The notes beneath the pieces were generated by a model. The model ran no database searches, was not told the DNA's origin, and worked only from the letters and a program-made list of their open reading frames with translations. Source: a bacterium (GTDB lineage Bacteria; Bacillota; Bacilli; Lactobacillales; Streptococcaceae). Taken from it: a stretch of 64,000 nt of DNA. A program made the position numbers and the translations under genes. Location of the stretch: contig CAJNCY010000002.1 in assembly GCA_905221375.1 (NCBI GenBank), positions 193,524-257,523 on the forward strand. Direction: 5' to 3'. Each line of letters starts with the position of its first letter. Position 1 is the first letter of the stretch. Of the stretch, positions 17,420 through 27,255 are shown piece by piece.

Positions 17420-18777
17420 GGTCTTAGTTCTCCAATTCTAGTCATAGATTTAGCCTTGTTAATGGTTTCTTGGTATTCGTTTTGGGCGATGGAGTCATAG
17501 ACAATCCCTGCCCCAGCCTGCACGTAGGCTGTTTGATTTTTGAGAATCATAGTTCGGATGGCAATGGCGAAGTCCATATCACCCGTCGCAGACAAGTAGC
17601 CGATTGCTCCTGCGTATACGCCTCGTTTTTCCGTTTCTAGTTCATAGATGCGTCTCATGGCCCGAATCTTTGGTGCTCCTGAAACTGTTCCAGCTGGAAG
17701 TGTAGATTTCAAGGCATCCATGGCAGTGAGTTCTGGAAGCAAACGCCCTTTCACCACGCTGGTCAAATGCATGACATAGCGGAAGAGCTCCACTTCCATA
17801 TACTTGGTAACTTGGACACTGGCCGTTTCAGAGATGCGGCCAATATCATTACGCCCCAAGTCTACCAACATCCGATGTTCTGCTGTTTCCTTCTCATCCG
17901 AAAGCAGGTCTGTCGCCAAGGCCTTATCTTCTTCATCCGTTGTTCCTCTTGGTCGTGTACCGGCAATCGGATTGGTTGTCACGATACCATTTTTGACTGA
18001 AACCAAACTTTCAGGACTGGCACCTATGATTTGATAATCTCCAAAATCATAGAAATAGAGGTAATTTGATGGATTGGTCACGCGGAGATTTCTGTAGAAG
18101 TCAAATGGATTTCCAGTAACCTCTGCTGAAAAACGCTGGCTGAGTACACATTGGAACATATCGCCATTACGAATCAAGTCGCGAGCGGTTTCCACCATTT
18201 CCTCAAACTTCTGAGGAGCAATGTGCGGTTTGAAGTCTAACGGAGATAGATCCAAGTCTTCAAATTCATTTGGAGCAGGAATGCGTAATTCCTCAAGCAC
18301 TTGGTTCAAGGCTTCTTCCAAGTCTTCTTGACTACGCTCACTATAGAGAGCATCCTCGATGACATGGATTTTTTCCTTCTTGTGGTCAAAAACAATGTAA
18401 CTCTCATAAACGAAGAAATGCATGTCTGGCGTTCCAATTGTATCTTCAGGAATTTGACCAATTTCTTCATAAAGCGAAATCATATCGTAACCAACAAAAC
18501 CAATTGCCCCACCACCAAAAGGTAGATCTGAATGGTGCTGGCTCTTATGAGTTACTTCATAAAGGTAATCCAAGGGATCCCGATCAATCACTTGACCATT
18601 TTGATAAAGGACTCCATTTTCAAACTTAATCTCAAAAACTGGATTATAGGCTAGGATAGAAAAACGAGCTGTTTCCTTGTCTCTCGGAATACTCTCTAAG
18701 ATAACCTTGTGTTGCCCCTTTAGACGCATATAAGCCAAGATTGGTGATAAGACATCTCCATGAATGATTCGTTCCAT
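17416..18777 (-). CDS. trpE: Anthranilate synthase component I
   Basis: 453 residues. The chorismate-utilising domain is clear: IAGTRPRGTTDEEDKALA, DLGRNDIGRISE, LPAGTVSGAPKIRAMRRI and GAIGYLSATGDMDFAIAIRTM. A likely tryptophan-feedback site is in the N-terminal domain (LLESIPRDKETARFSIL; in relatives an LLES element binds tryptophan). It is first in the operon trpEGDCFBA, which is preceded by a tryptophan T-box leader at 19130-19375. An inserted small repeat separates leader and gene. Confidence 0.95.
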   Translation of the reverse strand: MERIIHGDVLSPILAYMRLKGQHKVILESIPRDKETARFSILAYNPVFEIKFENGVLYQNGQVIDRDPLDYLYEVTHKSQHHSDLPFGGGAIGFVGYDMISLYEEIGQIPEDTIGTPDMHFFVYESYIVFDHKKEKIHVIEDALYSERSQEDLEEALNQVLEELRIPAPNEFEDLDLSPLDFKPHIAPQKFEEMVETARDLIRNGDMFQCVLSQRFSAEVTGNPFDFYRNLRVTNPSNYLYFYDFGDYQIIGASPESLVSVKNGIVTTNPIAGTRPRGTTDEEDKALATDLLSDEKETAEHRMLVDLGRNDIGRISETASVQVTKYMEVELFRYVMHLTSVVKGRLLPELTAMDALKSTLPAGTVSGAPKIRAMRRIYELETEKRGVYAGAIGYLSATGDMDFAIAIRTMILKNQTAYVQAGAGIVYDSIAQNEYQETINKAKSMTRIGELRP

Positions 18778-18823
18778 TGTAATTTCCCTTTCAGTTCCTT
18801 ATTTTTAATTTTTTATCTTTTTC

Positions 18824-19031
18824 TATTTCCCTTAAATAGTGCGGACGGGAGGTAAAATTATCCAGTGGATGATTTTAGCAATCCAGGAAATGAAAGACCT
18901 AATTTTTGAGCTCCTCGCTCATTCATTTCTGGGCTCAGGCTAAAATAGTTCCCCGAACTATTTTACTCTCAAAAATTCCGTCCTATAGAAGCATATTTGC
19001 TTCTATAGGATACCACTATGGCGGGAAATAT
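18824..19031. repeat. RUP/SPRITE-like intergenic repeat, copy 1
   Basis: The element begins TATTTCCCTTAAATAGTGCGGACGGGAG and ends CCACTATGGCGGGAAATAT, so its termini are inverted repeats (ATTTCCC/GGGAAAT). Inside is a strong hairpin (ATAGAAGCA…TGCTTCTAT, 18985-19007). The copy at 29459-29595 shares both ends, the GCGGACGGGAG and CAAAAAT.CCGTCCTA segments, and the following TCACTTCGTTCG-like tail. Which named family it belongs to I cannot decide by eye. It sits in the trp leader, between the T-box terminator and trpE. Confidence 0.7.
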
Positions 19032-19129
19032 CTTTTAAAAGCTCACTTCGTTCGCAAATTTTTTGTAGCAATCTATTTAATAATGAACAATAATTTAAAA
19101 CTAAACAGCTGAACCTATAATAGACATAT

Positions 19130-19375
19130 AAAAATCCCCACGCAAAATAACTTGCGTGAGGACGAAATTCGCGGTGCCACCTCAATTATAGGATTTCTCC
19201 TATCTCTCATTCCTGTCTTAGAAAGATTCTGTAACAGGCTGTGCGATAAAGGGCACTCCCTTGAGAATTATGTTTTCTTCTCTCGTTTCAGATGGACCCA
19301 ACCTTACAGCTTTCTCTGCTTGTTCTCAGCAACCACAAGCTCTCTGTGAGAGAAAAGACTGTAATTTTTCCATCT
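19130..19375 (-). promoter_or_regulatory. Tryptophan T-box leader of the trp operon
   Basis: On the transcript strand the T-box core GAGGTGGCACCGCG (rc of 19170-19185) precedes a terminator hairpin CCTCACGCAA/TTGCGTGGGG with a T-run (rc of 19130-19162). Stem I lies upstream; a UGG in its 3' half (GGTTGGGTCC) is a plausible specifier. Uncharged tRNA-Trp binding would favour read-through into trpE. The leader starts immediately after the trpB paralogue stop. Confidence 0.88.
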
Positions 19376-19376
19376 T

Positions 19377-20555
19377 TTATTTTTTAGCTTCTAGGTAGTC
19401 TGCAATCGCAGCGACGTCCTTGTCTCCACGACCAGAGACATTGATGATGATAATGTCGTCTTTGCTTAGTTTCGGTGCACGTTTAACTGCTTCTGCGATA
19501 GCGTGCGAACTTTCAATCGCTGGGATAATCCCTTCAGTCTTGCTGAGAAGGAGGAGAGCCTGAACCGCTTCTTCGTCTGTCGCAGCCACATATTCCACGC
19601 GACCTGAATCTTTAAAGTAGGCGTGTTCTGGGCCAACCCCTGGATAGTCCAATCCAGCTGAGATAGAGTAAACTGGAGCCAGCTCTCCGTCTTCCTTAAA
19701 GACTGCATAAGTCTTCATGCCGTCGACAATTCCGATACTACCTTTTGTCATAGTAGCTGCGTGCTTGTCTGTATCAAGTCCGTGCCCAGCAGCTTCTACC
19801 CCAACCAATTTAACTTCTTCATCAGCCACATACTGTGAAAAAGCACCGATGGCATTAGAGCCACCACCTACACAGGCAATGACATAGTCTGGTAAACGAC
19901 CTTCTTTTTCTAAGATTTGACGGCGAGATTCTTCACTGATGACTTTTTGGAACTCATGAACAATGGTTGGATATGGGTGAGGTCCCACAGCAGATCCCAG
20001 AACATAAAAGGCTTCAAGGTCATTCATCCATGCTCCAAAGGCTGCATCAACAGCATCTTTGAGGGTACGAGTCCCTGTTTCAACTGCGTGAACAGTTGCT
20101 CCCATCATCTCCATACGGAAAACATTGAGACGTTGACGTTCCACATCCTCTGCTCCCATGTAGACATCACAGGCCATACCAAACTTGGCTGCAGCCGCTG
20201 CTGTCGCAACACCGTGCTGACCAGCTCCTGTTTCTGCGATTACTCGTTTTTTGCCCATACGTTTGGCCAAAAGAATTTGTCCTAAAACGTTGTTGAGCTT
20301 GTGAGAACCAAGGTGGTTCAGGTCTTCGCGCTTGAGATAAATCTTAGCTCCACCTAGGTGCTCTGTCAAACTTTCTGCAAAATAGAGCGGTGTTTCGCGA
20401 CCTGAATAGTCCTTCAAATAATGACGAAATTCTGCCAAAAACTCTGGATCATCTTTGTACTTTTCAAATGTCACTTCCAACTCATCCAACAAAGCCTGAA
20501 TCGGCTCCGGTACGAAACTACCACCAAATTGTCCAAAATAACCTTTAGTTGTCAT
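19377..20555 (-). CDS. Second tryptophan synthase beta chain (stand-alone paralogue)
   Basis: 392 residues from the ATG at 20555. It is a full-length TrpB with PLP lysine K86, catalytic [12 protein letters not shown] and phosphate loop [10 protein letters not shown]. It differs from the operon TrpB: the normally invariant HTGAHKIN reads HLGSHKLN. No trpA accompanies it. It has its own consensus promoter and T-box leader (20590-20879), so it is separately induced by tryptophan starvation. It could salvage indole plus serine, replace TrpB in the complex, or act on a modified indole. An upstream in-frame extension would lie inside the terminator and is rejected. Confidence 0.88.
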   Translation of the reverse strand: MTTKGYFGQFGGSFVPEPIQALLDELEVTFEKYKDDPEFLAEFRHYLKDYSGRETPLYFAESLTEHLGGAKIYLKREDLNHLGSHKLNNVLGQILLAKRMGKKRVIAETGAGQHGVATAAAAAKFGMACDVYMGAEDVERQRLNVFRMEMMGATVHAVETGTRTLKDAVDAAFGAWMNDLEAFYVLGSAVGPHPYPTIVHEFQKVISEESRRQILEKEGRLPDYVIACVGGGSNAIGAFSQYVADEEVKLVGVEAAGHGLDTDKHAATMTKGSIGIVDGMKTYAVFKEDGELAPVYSISAGLDYPGVGPEHAYFKDSGRVEYVAATDEEAVQALLLLSKTEGIIPAIESSHAIAEAVKRAPKLSKDDIIIINVSGRGDKDVAAIADYLEAKK

Positions 20556-20589
20556 AAAATTTTCCTCTTTCAGTATTGATTTCAATATA

Positions 20590-20850
20590 TGAAAAAAGCC
20601 CACACACAGAATATACTTCCATGTGAGGGCGTTGGTAACGCGGTGCCACCTCAATTATAAAGGGACTATCCCCTTTACATCTCTACCTTGTCTAACAACA
20701 AGTTGCACTGTAAGGTGTGCGCACCGAATTTTCATTGTTTCAAATTCATTTTTAAAATCAGCCCACTTTCACTACTTCCAACCACCTGTTCACAATCACC
20801 ACAGGCTCCCTGAAGATCAAAAATAGTTACTTTTCTGATTTGTTGAACTT
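20590..20850 (-). promoter_or_regulatory. Tryptophan T-box leader of the trpB paralogue
   Basis: T-box core GAGGTGGCACCGCG (rc of about 20638-20653) is followed by a terminator stem pairing GCCCTCACAT with GTGTGTGGGC and ending in a T-run (rc of 20592-20630). Stem I carries AGTAGTGAAAG followed by UGG (rc of 20763-20765), a good Trp specifier after the AGUA/GAA S-turn. Confidence 0.9.
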
Positions 20851-20879
20851 ATTTTAATACTTTGTTTTTTCTTTGTCAA
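20851..20879 (-). promoter_or_regulatory. Promoter of the T-box/trpB paralogue
   Basis: -35 TTGACA (rc 20874-20879), -10 TAAAAT (rc 20851-20856), 17 bp spacing. Confidence 0.88.
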
Positions 20880-20886
20880 GACTTTT

Positions 20887-22116
20887 TTACGATTTTTTTG
20901 ATAAAGTTAGCACTTTTTCAGAAACTGTTTTGAAAGTCTCAATGATATAGTCCACTTCTTCATCGCTTAATTTAGTGTGAAGAGGAAGCGTAATTTCATT
21001 TTCAAAGAAGGCATAAGCCTTAGGATAATTCGCCATATCAAAGCCAAGATTCTTATAGGCTGTCAAGAGCGGAAGCGGTTTGTAGTGGACGTTACTCGCA
21101 ATTCCTGCTTTAGCCAATTCTTGGATGATGAGGTTGCGTTCTTCTAAGCTCGCTCCTTCTACATGGGTGATGTAGAGGTGGCGTGAAGATTCGACAGTAT
21201 CAGTCTTGTGTGCCAATGGATGGATGCGAGAACCTACAAAACCACGATCATAGCGGTCCACAATGTCCTTACGACGTTGCAACAAACTTGGGTAACGGCC
21301 CAATTGTACCAAACCAAGGGAAGCCATGATATCGGTCATATTGCACTTGTAGGCTGGTGTGACGATATCGTATTCCCATGAGCCCAGTTGCATCTTAGCT
21401 AAAGCATCCTTAGTTTGTCCGTGAAGGGAAAGAATTTGGAATTCCTTGTACATTTCTTCGTCATCAATCGCTGGATTGGCTTTCCAAGTCGCACTTCCTC
21501 CCTCAGCAGTTGTAAAATTCTTAACGGCATGGAATGAGAAGGATGTGAAGTCAGCGATAGAACCAGCCGGTTGACCCTTGTAAGTTGATCCCAAAGCGTG
21601 GGCACTATCAGAAACAATCACAATACGGTTAAAGGCCTTTTGCCACTTGCTTGAAGCGGTAAAGAGGTCACGTTTTTTCTCCACAACTTGGAACAAACGA
21701 TCATAGTCGCAAACAATCCCTGCAAGTTCTACTGGGATAATCACCTTAGTTTTCTCAGTGATGGCTTGCTCCAGCAGATCATAGTCCATCTCAAACGTAT
21801 CAGCTTGGATATCCACCATGACAGGGGTCGCCCCTACGTGAGTGATGACACTACATGAAGCTGTATAGGTCATGGCTGGAACGATGACTTCATCACCAGG
21901 TCCCACTTCCAAGACGCGCAAAATCAACTCAAGAGCCGCAGTTGCAGAATTGAGGCAGACAGTCTTAGGCGTCTGTGTATATTGAGACAAGCGACGCTCC
22001 AGTTCTTTTGTCTTAGGACCCGTTGTAATCCAGCCAGAACGAAGGGTATCCGCTACTTCAGCAATTTCTGCTTCCGTAATATCGGGTGGTGAAAATGGAA
22101 TATTGTAATTTGGCAT
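20887..22116 (-). CDS. DegT/DnrJ/EryC1 sugar aminotransferase
   Basis: 409 residues, PLP-dependent aminotransferase acting on nucleotide keto-sugars. The family start IPFSPPDITEAEIAEVADTLRSGWITTGP and PLP-lysine motif FSFHAVKNFTTAEGG are present. ATG at 22116 is used, with AGGAG 7 nt upstream; a frame extension of 11 codons runs into a BOX element. With the downstream sugar transferase it matches the pneumococcal pair (SP_1837/1838, from memory) proposed to make and transfer the trideoxy sugar AATGal, the first residue of teichoic acid repeats. Confidence 0.85.
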   Translation of the reverse strand: MPNYNIPFSPPDITEAEIAEVADTLRSGWITTGPKTKELERRLSQYTQTPKTVCLNSATAALELILRVLEVGPGDEVIVPAMTYTASCSVITHVGATPVMVDIQADTFEMDYDLLEQAITEKTKVIIPVELAGIVCDYDRLFQVVEKKRDLFTASSKWQKAFNRIVIVSDSAHALGSTYKGQPAGSIADFTSFSFHAVKNFTTAEGGSATWKANPAIDDEEMYKEFQILSLHGQTKDALAKMQLGSWEYDIVTPAYKCNMTDIMASLGLVQLGRYPSLLQRRKDIVDRYDRGFVGSRIHPLAHKTDTVESSRHLYITHVEGASLEERNLIIQELAKAGIASNVHYKPLPLLTAYKNLGFDMANYPKAYAFFENEITLPLHTKLSDEEVDYIIETFKTVSEKVLTLSKKS

Positions 22117-22141
22117 TGATTTGCTCCTTTTATCTGTACTC

Positions 22142-22246
22142 ATACTCAATGAAAATCAAAGAGCAAACTAGGAAACTAGCCGCAGGCTGTACTTGAGTAC
22201 GGCAAGGCGAAGCTGACGTGGTTTGAATTTGATTTTCGAAGAGTAT
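22142..22246 (-). repeat. BOX element (boxA-boxC form)
   Basis: Begins ATACTCAATGAAAATC and ends TTTTCGAAGAGTAT, with the CAAGGCGAAGCTGACG core, in the same orientation and of the same size as the copy at 5041. It lies between the sugar transferase and the aminotransferase. Confidence 0.88.
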
Positions 22247-22264
22247 CATTTTCTCATGACTACT

Positions 22265-22957
22265 TTATTTTAACACTTCAAACACGGTTTGAAACATGAT
22301 TTTGATGTCTCCAAGGAAACTAAACTCTCGAAGATAGGCGAGGTTATAGCGCATCTTTTCAGGAAGAACATGCTCTACATAGGCTTGGTCAACTGACAGG
22401 CCTTTTTCGGTCATTTGACTGATAATAGTGTCCTCATCCTTGTAGTTGATGCTGGCTGGAGAGGTAATCCCTGCTGGTAAAAGTAAGGTCGCCATCATTT
22501 CAGGGCTATACTGCTCTGTGTAGCGTGGCACTTCAGGTCGTGTACCGACAAAGGACATTTCGCCTTTAAGGACATTGACCAGCTGAGGCAGTTCGTCCAA
22601 ACGGACACGGCGGATAAAATTGCCAACCTTGGTGATGCGGCTATCGTTAGCAGAAGTCACCAGACTTCCTTTTTTATCCGCATCCGTCACCATGGTACGG
22701 AACTTCCAAATCTTGAAAGGTCGATTGTACTGGGTCACGCGCTCTTGCTTATAAATCACTGGCCCCTTGCTATCCAACTTAATCCAAATGCTCAAGATGA
22801 GAAAGATGGGAGAGGTTAGAATCAGTAAGACAAAGGCTAGAACCCAGTCCAAACAACGCTTGAAAATCAGCGAACCCTTCCTTTTAGAGACAAGCTGGTA
22901 GTAAGACTCAACCTCGCTTGATTTCATTTCCACGGGCAAGTCTTCCCATTTCAGCAT
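22265..22957 (-). CDS. Undecaprenyl-phosphate sugar-1-phosphate transferase (PglC-like)
   Basis: 230 residues. One N-terminal membrane-inserting helix (DWVLAFVLLILTSPIFLIL) follows the family start FKRCLDWVLA, then the catalytic region VRLDELPQLVNVLKGEMSFVGTRPEVPRY. Proteins of this monotopic family load the first sugar phosphate onto undecaprenyl phosphate. It precedes the aminotransferase in the operon, so the likely substrate is UDP-AATGal for teichoic acid assembly; that link rests on pneumococcal literature, not on this sequence. Confidence 0.87.
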   Translation of the reverse strand: MLKWEDLPVEMKSSEVESYYQLVSKRKGSLIFKRCLDWVLAFVLLILTSPIFLILSIWIKLDSKGPVIYKQERVTQYNRPFKIWKFRTMVTDADKKGSLVTSANDSRITKVGNFIRRVRLDELPQLVNVLKGEMSFVGTRPEVPRYTEQYSPEMMATLLLPAGITSPASINYKDEDTIISQMTEKGLSVDQAYVEHVLPEKMRYNLAYLREFSFLGDIKIMFQTVFEVLK

Positions 22958-23063
22958 GCTGTTTCTCCTTTGTTTTTATTATACTATTTGTCAACATTTT
23001 TCATTATACCACAAAATGGAAAAGGCGGTGAAAGAAATCTGTAATTTGAAGGATTTCCTTCTT

Positions 23064-23088
23064 ACACTCAATGAAAATCAACGAGTAT
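23064..23088. repeat. Remnant of a BOX terminus
   Basis: ACACTCAATGAAAATCAACGAGTATTA joins the boxC end directly to a boxA-like end, leaving a minimal BOX scar that touches the stop codon of the neighbouring ABC gene. Confidence 0.5.
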
Positions 23089-24830
23089 TAGGCCATAGCC
23101 CCTGCCTGCAAGCTATACATCTTGTGATAGGTCCCTCCCAAGGCCAAGAGTTCCTCATGGGTTCCACTCTCGATAATGCGCCCCTTGTCCAAAACATAGA
23201 TACAGTTGGCGTCTTGGATGGTCGAAAGACGGTGGGCGATGGCAATGGTTGTCCGCCCCTGTCTCATCTTAGCCAGAGAAGCTTGAACCAAACTTTCTGT
23301 TTCAGAGTCAATATTGGCTGTCGCTTCATCCAAAATCAGAATTTTAGGCTGACTAGCGACGGTTCTAGCAAAGGCTAGAAGCTGGCGCTGTCCAGTTGAA
23401 AAGCTAGAACCACGCTCAGAAACAGGTGCATCATATCCAAGAGGAAGTTCTTGAATAAAGGAATCTGCATCGACAAAGGCAGCCGCAGCCTGAACCTGCT
23501 CATCACTGATATCTTGGTACATAGCGATATTGGACTTGATAGTCCCGTGATAAAGGAAGGGATCTTGCAAGACCAGCCCGATATTTTTTCTCAGCTCGTC
23601 CTGACTGAAATCCCTAATATCCACACCATCCAAGAGAACTCGTCCTGACTGAAATTCATAAAAGCGCATGAGGACATTGATGATCGAAGATTTCCCTGAA
23701 CCTGTATGGCCCACAAAGGCAATGGTCTCACCCTTCTTAACCGAAAAGGAAATATCATCCAGAATCTGGTGCTTGCCATCATAAGAGAAACACACATGTT
23801 CAAAACGGATATTGCCTTCTTGGACTTTGGCTTGCCCATCTTTTTGAAGAGGCTCATAGGTCTTCTCGTCAATCAAGGCAAAGACACGACCTGCAGAAAC
23901 CATAGACGTTTGAAGAGTTGAAAAGTTTTGCGTCACCTCAATCAAGGGGTCAAAGAGACGATTGATATACTGGATAAAGGCATACATGGTTCCAGCTGTT
24001 ATTCCTAGATAAAGTCCGCGATAGCCAAAGTAGGCCATCAAGACCGCATAACCTAAGAGTTTCAGCAAACTCATGGCAGGGCGCAAAAAGAGGGCATCCA
24101 AGGCTACAGAACGGTTGGCATAGACCAAGTGTTCTTGGTTGATTTCATCAAATTCTGCCTGCAGGCGCCTCTCTTGATTAAAGGCATGGATAATCCTGAT
24201 TCCCTCGATGTTTTCAGCCAGCTTGCTATTGATATCTGACAAGAGACTTCTGGTTTTCTCAATAATTTTCACCGATTTTTTCCGATAGAGATTGACCAAA
24301 AGGAAAATCAAGGGGAGAAAGAGCAAGACTAAAGCAGTCAAACGAAAATCCAACACCAACATGGTATAAAGGGTTGTCAGAAAGATAAAAACTGCTGAGA
24401 TAAAGCTGGATAAAATCCCCGAAAACATATCACTGATGGTTTCGGTATCATTGGTCAAACGAGAGACGATGGAGCCTGCTGGCGTCTTGTCAAAATAAGA
24501 CATGCCCAGCTTCTCCATATTGGCAAAGGCATCCCGACGAATATCCCTAACAATACTGTAGGACACCCTCGCAAAAAGAAGATTGCCGACATACTGGACC
24601 AGAGTTTGTAGGATATAAAGGCCATAGTAGGCCAGCAAAACCGTCACAGCGAGTTGGTTAAGATTGCTGAGATATTGGTCAATAAAGTGGGAAGCCACAA
24701 GGGGAATGACACTTTTAATGACCGTCGTTGCTAGGAGAAAACTGAGTGCCAAAAAAGTCAGAAGACCGTAAGGTTTGAGATAGGACATCAAGCGCTTCAA
24801 TACAGCCCATTGTTCTTTTTTATTCTGCAT
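23088..24830 (-). CDS. Heterodimeric ABC exporter subunit (canonical Walker B)
   Basis: 580 residues, six membrane helices then an ATPase domain. Walker A is GHTGSGKSS, the signature is degenerate (FSTGQRQLL instead of LSGGQ), Walker B is ILILDEATANID with the catalytic Glu, and the switch His is in IAHRLST. Its partner has the opposite pattern, so each dimer has one consensus and one degenerate ATP site, as in BmrCD or TM287/288. Start overlaps the partner gene by 11 nt. Substrate unknown; multidrug or lipid-like export is typical. Confidence 0.9.
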   Translation of the reverse strand: MQNKKEQWAVLKRLMSYLKPYGLLTFLALSFLLATTVIKSVIPLVASHFIDQYLSNLNQLAVTVLLAYYGLYILQTLVQYVGNLLFARVSYSIVRDIRRDAFANMEKLGMSYFDKTPAGSIVSRLTNDTETISDMFSGILSSFISAVFIFLTTLYTMLVLDFRLTALVLLFLPLIFLLVNLYRKKSVKIIEKTRSLLSDINSKLAENIEGIRIIHAFNQERRLQAEFDEINQEHLVYANRSVALDALFLRPAMSLLKLLGYAVLMAYFGYRGLYLGITAGTMYAFIQYINRLFDPLIEVTQNFSTLQTSMVSAGRVFALIDEKTYEPLQKDGQAKVQEGNIRFEHVCFSYDGKHQILDDISFSVKKGETIAFVGHTGSGKSSIINVLMRFYEFQSGRVLLDGVDIRDFSQDELRKNIGLVLQDPFLYHGTIKSNIAMYQDISDEQVQAAAAFVDADSFIQELPLGYDAPVSERGSSFSTGQRQLLAFARTVASQPKILILDEATANIDSETESLVQASLAKMRQGRTTIAIAHRLSTIQDANCIYVLDKGRIIESGTHEELLALGGTYHKMYSLQAGAMA

Positions 24831-26565
24831 CTTCTTCTCCTTTCATTTCTAACTGCTGAGACTGGTAGGTTTGGGCATACCAGCCATCCAGGGCAAGCAG
24901 GTCATCGTGCGTGCCCCGTTCGATAATTTGGCCATTTTGCAGAACCAAGATTAAATCTGCATGGACAACCGCACTAAGGCGATGAGCCGTGATAATGGTT
25001 GTCTTGTCCTTGCGCGTCTCCTTGAGATTGTCAATAATCGCATACTCCGTCTTGGCATCCACGGCTGACAAGGAATCATCCAAAATCAAGATATCAGGGT
25101 CTAAAATCATAGCCCGACTCATGGCCAGACGTTGCTTTTGCCCACCAGAAAGACTGACTCCTTTTTCACCGATAACTGTATCAAATCCCTGAGGCATGTC
25201 TACAATATCTTGGTAAACTTGAGCTAGCTTAGTTGCTTCCTCGACCACTGAAAGAGGCAGTTTAGGATTGCCGAAGCGGATATTGTCTAAGATAGAGGTC
25301 GCAAAGAGGAACTGGTCCTGAGGAACATAGCCCATAAGACTACGAAGGTCTGTCAGACGATAGTCCCGAATATCATGACCGTTTAGGTAAATAGCACCCT
25401 TATCCACATCGTATTCACGCAAGAGAAGCTTGATCAAGGACGTTTTTCCAGAGCCTGTCTGACCAACCAATCCCAGAGTTTGCCCTTTTTCCAAACTAAA
25501 GTGAACATTTGTCAGTGTTTCCTCATTTTCAAAGGCAAAGTTGTCAATGGCGTACTCCAAGCGCCCATTTTCAATACCATCCTGAGGAATCTCTGGGTCT
25601 TTTACAGGAGATTCCTGAGACAAAAGTTCCTCAATCCGCTGGTAAGAAACCTTGCCTCGCTGAGTGATATTAAAGAGGAAACCAATGGCCATAAGAGGCC
25701 AGACCAACATATCCAAATAACTGATAAAAGTGACCAGATTTCCAACGGTGATTTGCCCTTCCTGAACCATCAAGGAGCCGACCAAGAGGGTTAACACATA
25801 GGAGGAACCAACAAATAAGAGAACCATAGGGTCAAAGAGACTATCGTATTTCATGGTTTGCAGGTTCTTTTGGAAGGTCAATTCATTGACTGCCTGAAAG
25901 GACTTAAGCTCGTCCGCCTGATACCCGAAAGACTTGGTCACTTTGATACCTGATACAGATTCCTGTACCTTGTTATTGAGTTCAGAAAAGGCAGCTTGCG
26001 ATTCTCCGAAAGCCTTATGAGTCTTTCTCCCTAAACGACTGGTGGCATAAGCCATGAAAGGCAGGGGCAAAATGGCAACCAAGGTCATCTGCCATGAAAT
26101 GCTCAAGAGCATGGTCATCAAGGTCACCAACGCCGTGATTGAGGCATCCACCGCAGACATGACCCCACCACCTGCTAGACGAGTCAAGGCATTGATATCA
26201 TTGGTTGCGTGTGCCATCAGGTCCCCCGTCCGATAGGTTTGATAAAAGGCTGGAGACATTTTTGTGAAATGCTCAAACAAACGAGACCGCATAATCTGCC
26301 CCAAACGGTAGGAAGTTCCAAGGATATACATACGCCAAACATAGCGCAGATAGTACATCCCAAAGGCTGCAAGCAGCAAGTAAAATAGGTCAAGAAGGAG
26401 GTCCTGCTGGGTTAATTGCTCCGAAGTAATGGCATCAATGACCCGCCCCATAACCATAGGGGGAATGAGATTGAGGACGGAAACCAATACCAGGGCCACA
26501 ATCCCGACTAGATAACGGCGTTTTTCTAACTTGAAAAACCACCAAAGTTTTTGAATAATGGACAT
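24820..26565 (-). CDS. Heterodimeric ABC exporter subunit (degenerate Walker B)
   Basis: 581 residues from the ATG at 26565, preceded by AAAGGGA; a short upstream extension is not used. It has six membrane helices, Walker A GQTGSGKTS, canonical signature LSGGQKQRLAMS, and Walker B ILILDDSLSAVD where Asp replaces the catalytic Glu. The switch His is in TAHRLSAV. It is first of the two-gene exporter operon. Equivalent to the pneumococcal SP_1840 position as I recall. Confidence 0.9.
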   Translation of the reverse strand: MSIIQKLWWFFKLEKRRYLVGIVALVLVSVLNLIPPMVMGRVIDAITSEQLTQQDLLLDLFYLLLAAFGMYYLRYVWRMYILGTSYRLGQIMRSRLFEHFTKMSPAFYQTYRTGDLMAHATNDINALTRLAGGGVMSAVDASITALVTLMTMLLSISWQMTLVAILPLPFMAYATSRLGRKTHKAFGESQAAFSELNNKVQESVSGIKVTKSFGYQADELKSFQAVNELTFQKNLQTMKYDSLFDPMVLLFVGSSYVLTLLVGSLMVQEGQITVGNLVTFISYLDMLVWPLMAIGFLFNITQRGKVSYQRIEELLSQESPVKDPEIPQDGIENGRLEYAIDNFAFENEETLTNVHFSLEKGQTLGLVGQTGSGKTSLIKLLLREYDVDKGAIYLNGHDIRDYRLTDLRSLMGYVPQDQFLFATSILDNIRFGNPKLPLSVVEEATKLAQVYQDIVDMPQGFDTVIGEKGVSLSGGQKQRLAMSRAMILDPDILILDDSLSAVDAKTEYAIIDNLKETRKDKTTIITAHRLSAVVHADLILVLQNGQIIERGTHDDLLALDGWYAQTYQSQQLEMKGEEDAE

Positions 26566-26619
26566 AACATCCCTTTCTGATTGCAAATGGAAACCTGAGG
26601 CCAAGACCCCAGGTTTTTC

Positions 26620-27255
26620 TTATTCATAGGTTACGACTGTGACCGCACCCTTGTCATACTCAGCGATAAAGATATTGGCTACATTGTCATACCCTTGTTT
26701 GCTTAGGTTATCAAGCAGCCACTCTTCGCTACGGCCAATCGATTCCAAGACTTCCACTTGGATCACACCGTCAGTCACAACTGGATACTTAGGATTTTCA
26801 TCTCCCATTTGGACCACGATGAGTTGGCCATTTTGCTCCTGCACAGCTCGTTTGACTTGTTTCATCTGGAAAATCCCTTGACTACGAAGTTTGAGGGCCA
26901 CATCCGCTGCAGACAAGCCAACTGAACGACAGGCTTCTGGGTCAATCTGCCCATTTTTGATGAGCAGAGTTGGTTTTCCATCAATCAAACGTTTGACAAA
27001 ACGAACATTGTTGTTAAGCCATTTGAGGGTCAAGACCAAAATCGTCCACATCATCAGAATCACTGCGTATTGCAGGATGCTGATTGAACTATTGTAAATC
27101 ACCCCACCGATGATACCACCAAGAACATAGTTCTGAATTTGGTCTGTCGCAGAGTTAGGTGCTAGGTTCCCCTTTCCTGTCACATTGATAACAAAAACAA
27201 GCGAGAAAAGACCCAAGGCCAGTTTGATTAAAATTTCCATATAGTTGAGTGTCAT
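26620..27255 (-). CDS. DUF421 membrane protein (YetF-like)
   Basis: 211 residues. Three N-terminal membrane segments are followed by a soluble domain with the DUF421 hallmark GKPTLLIKNGQIDPEA and LKLRSQGIFQMKQVKRAVQEQNGQLIV. Function unknown; related YetF-family proteins have been linked to membrane or spore-germination roles in bacilli, which does not transfer here. It overlaps the DUF3290 gene by 4 nt (ATGA), so the two are translationally coupled. Confidence 0.87.
   Translation of the reverse strand: MTLNYMEILIKLALGLFSLVFVINVTGKGNLAPNSATDQIQNYVLGGIIGGVIYNSSISILQYAVILMMWTILVLTLKWLNNNVRFVKRLIDGKPTLLIKNGQIDPEACRSVGLSAADVALKLRSQGIFQMKQVKRAVQEQNGQLIVVQMGDENPKYPVVTDGVIQVEVLESIGRSEEWLLDNLSKQGYDNVANIFIAEYDKGAVTVVTYE

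Noticed and set aside
19003..19349. Small ORFs over the trp leader
   Set aside because: They overlap the T-box and the repeat element and have no ribosome site or family resemblance; a leader peptide is not needed in a T-box system.
20556..20654. N-terminal extension of the second trpB
   Set aside because: It lies within the T-box terminator; homology begins at the ATG at 20555.
23088..26565. PatA/PatB drug exporter identity
   Set aside because: The heterodimer type is right, but as I recall patAB lies elsewhere in pneumococci, so no symbol is given.
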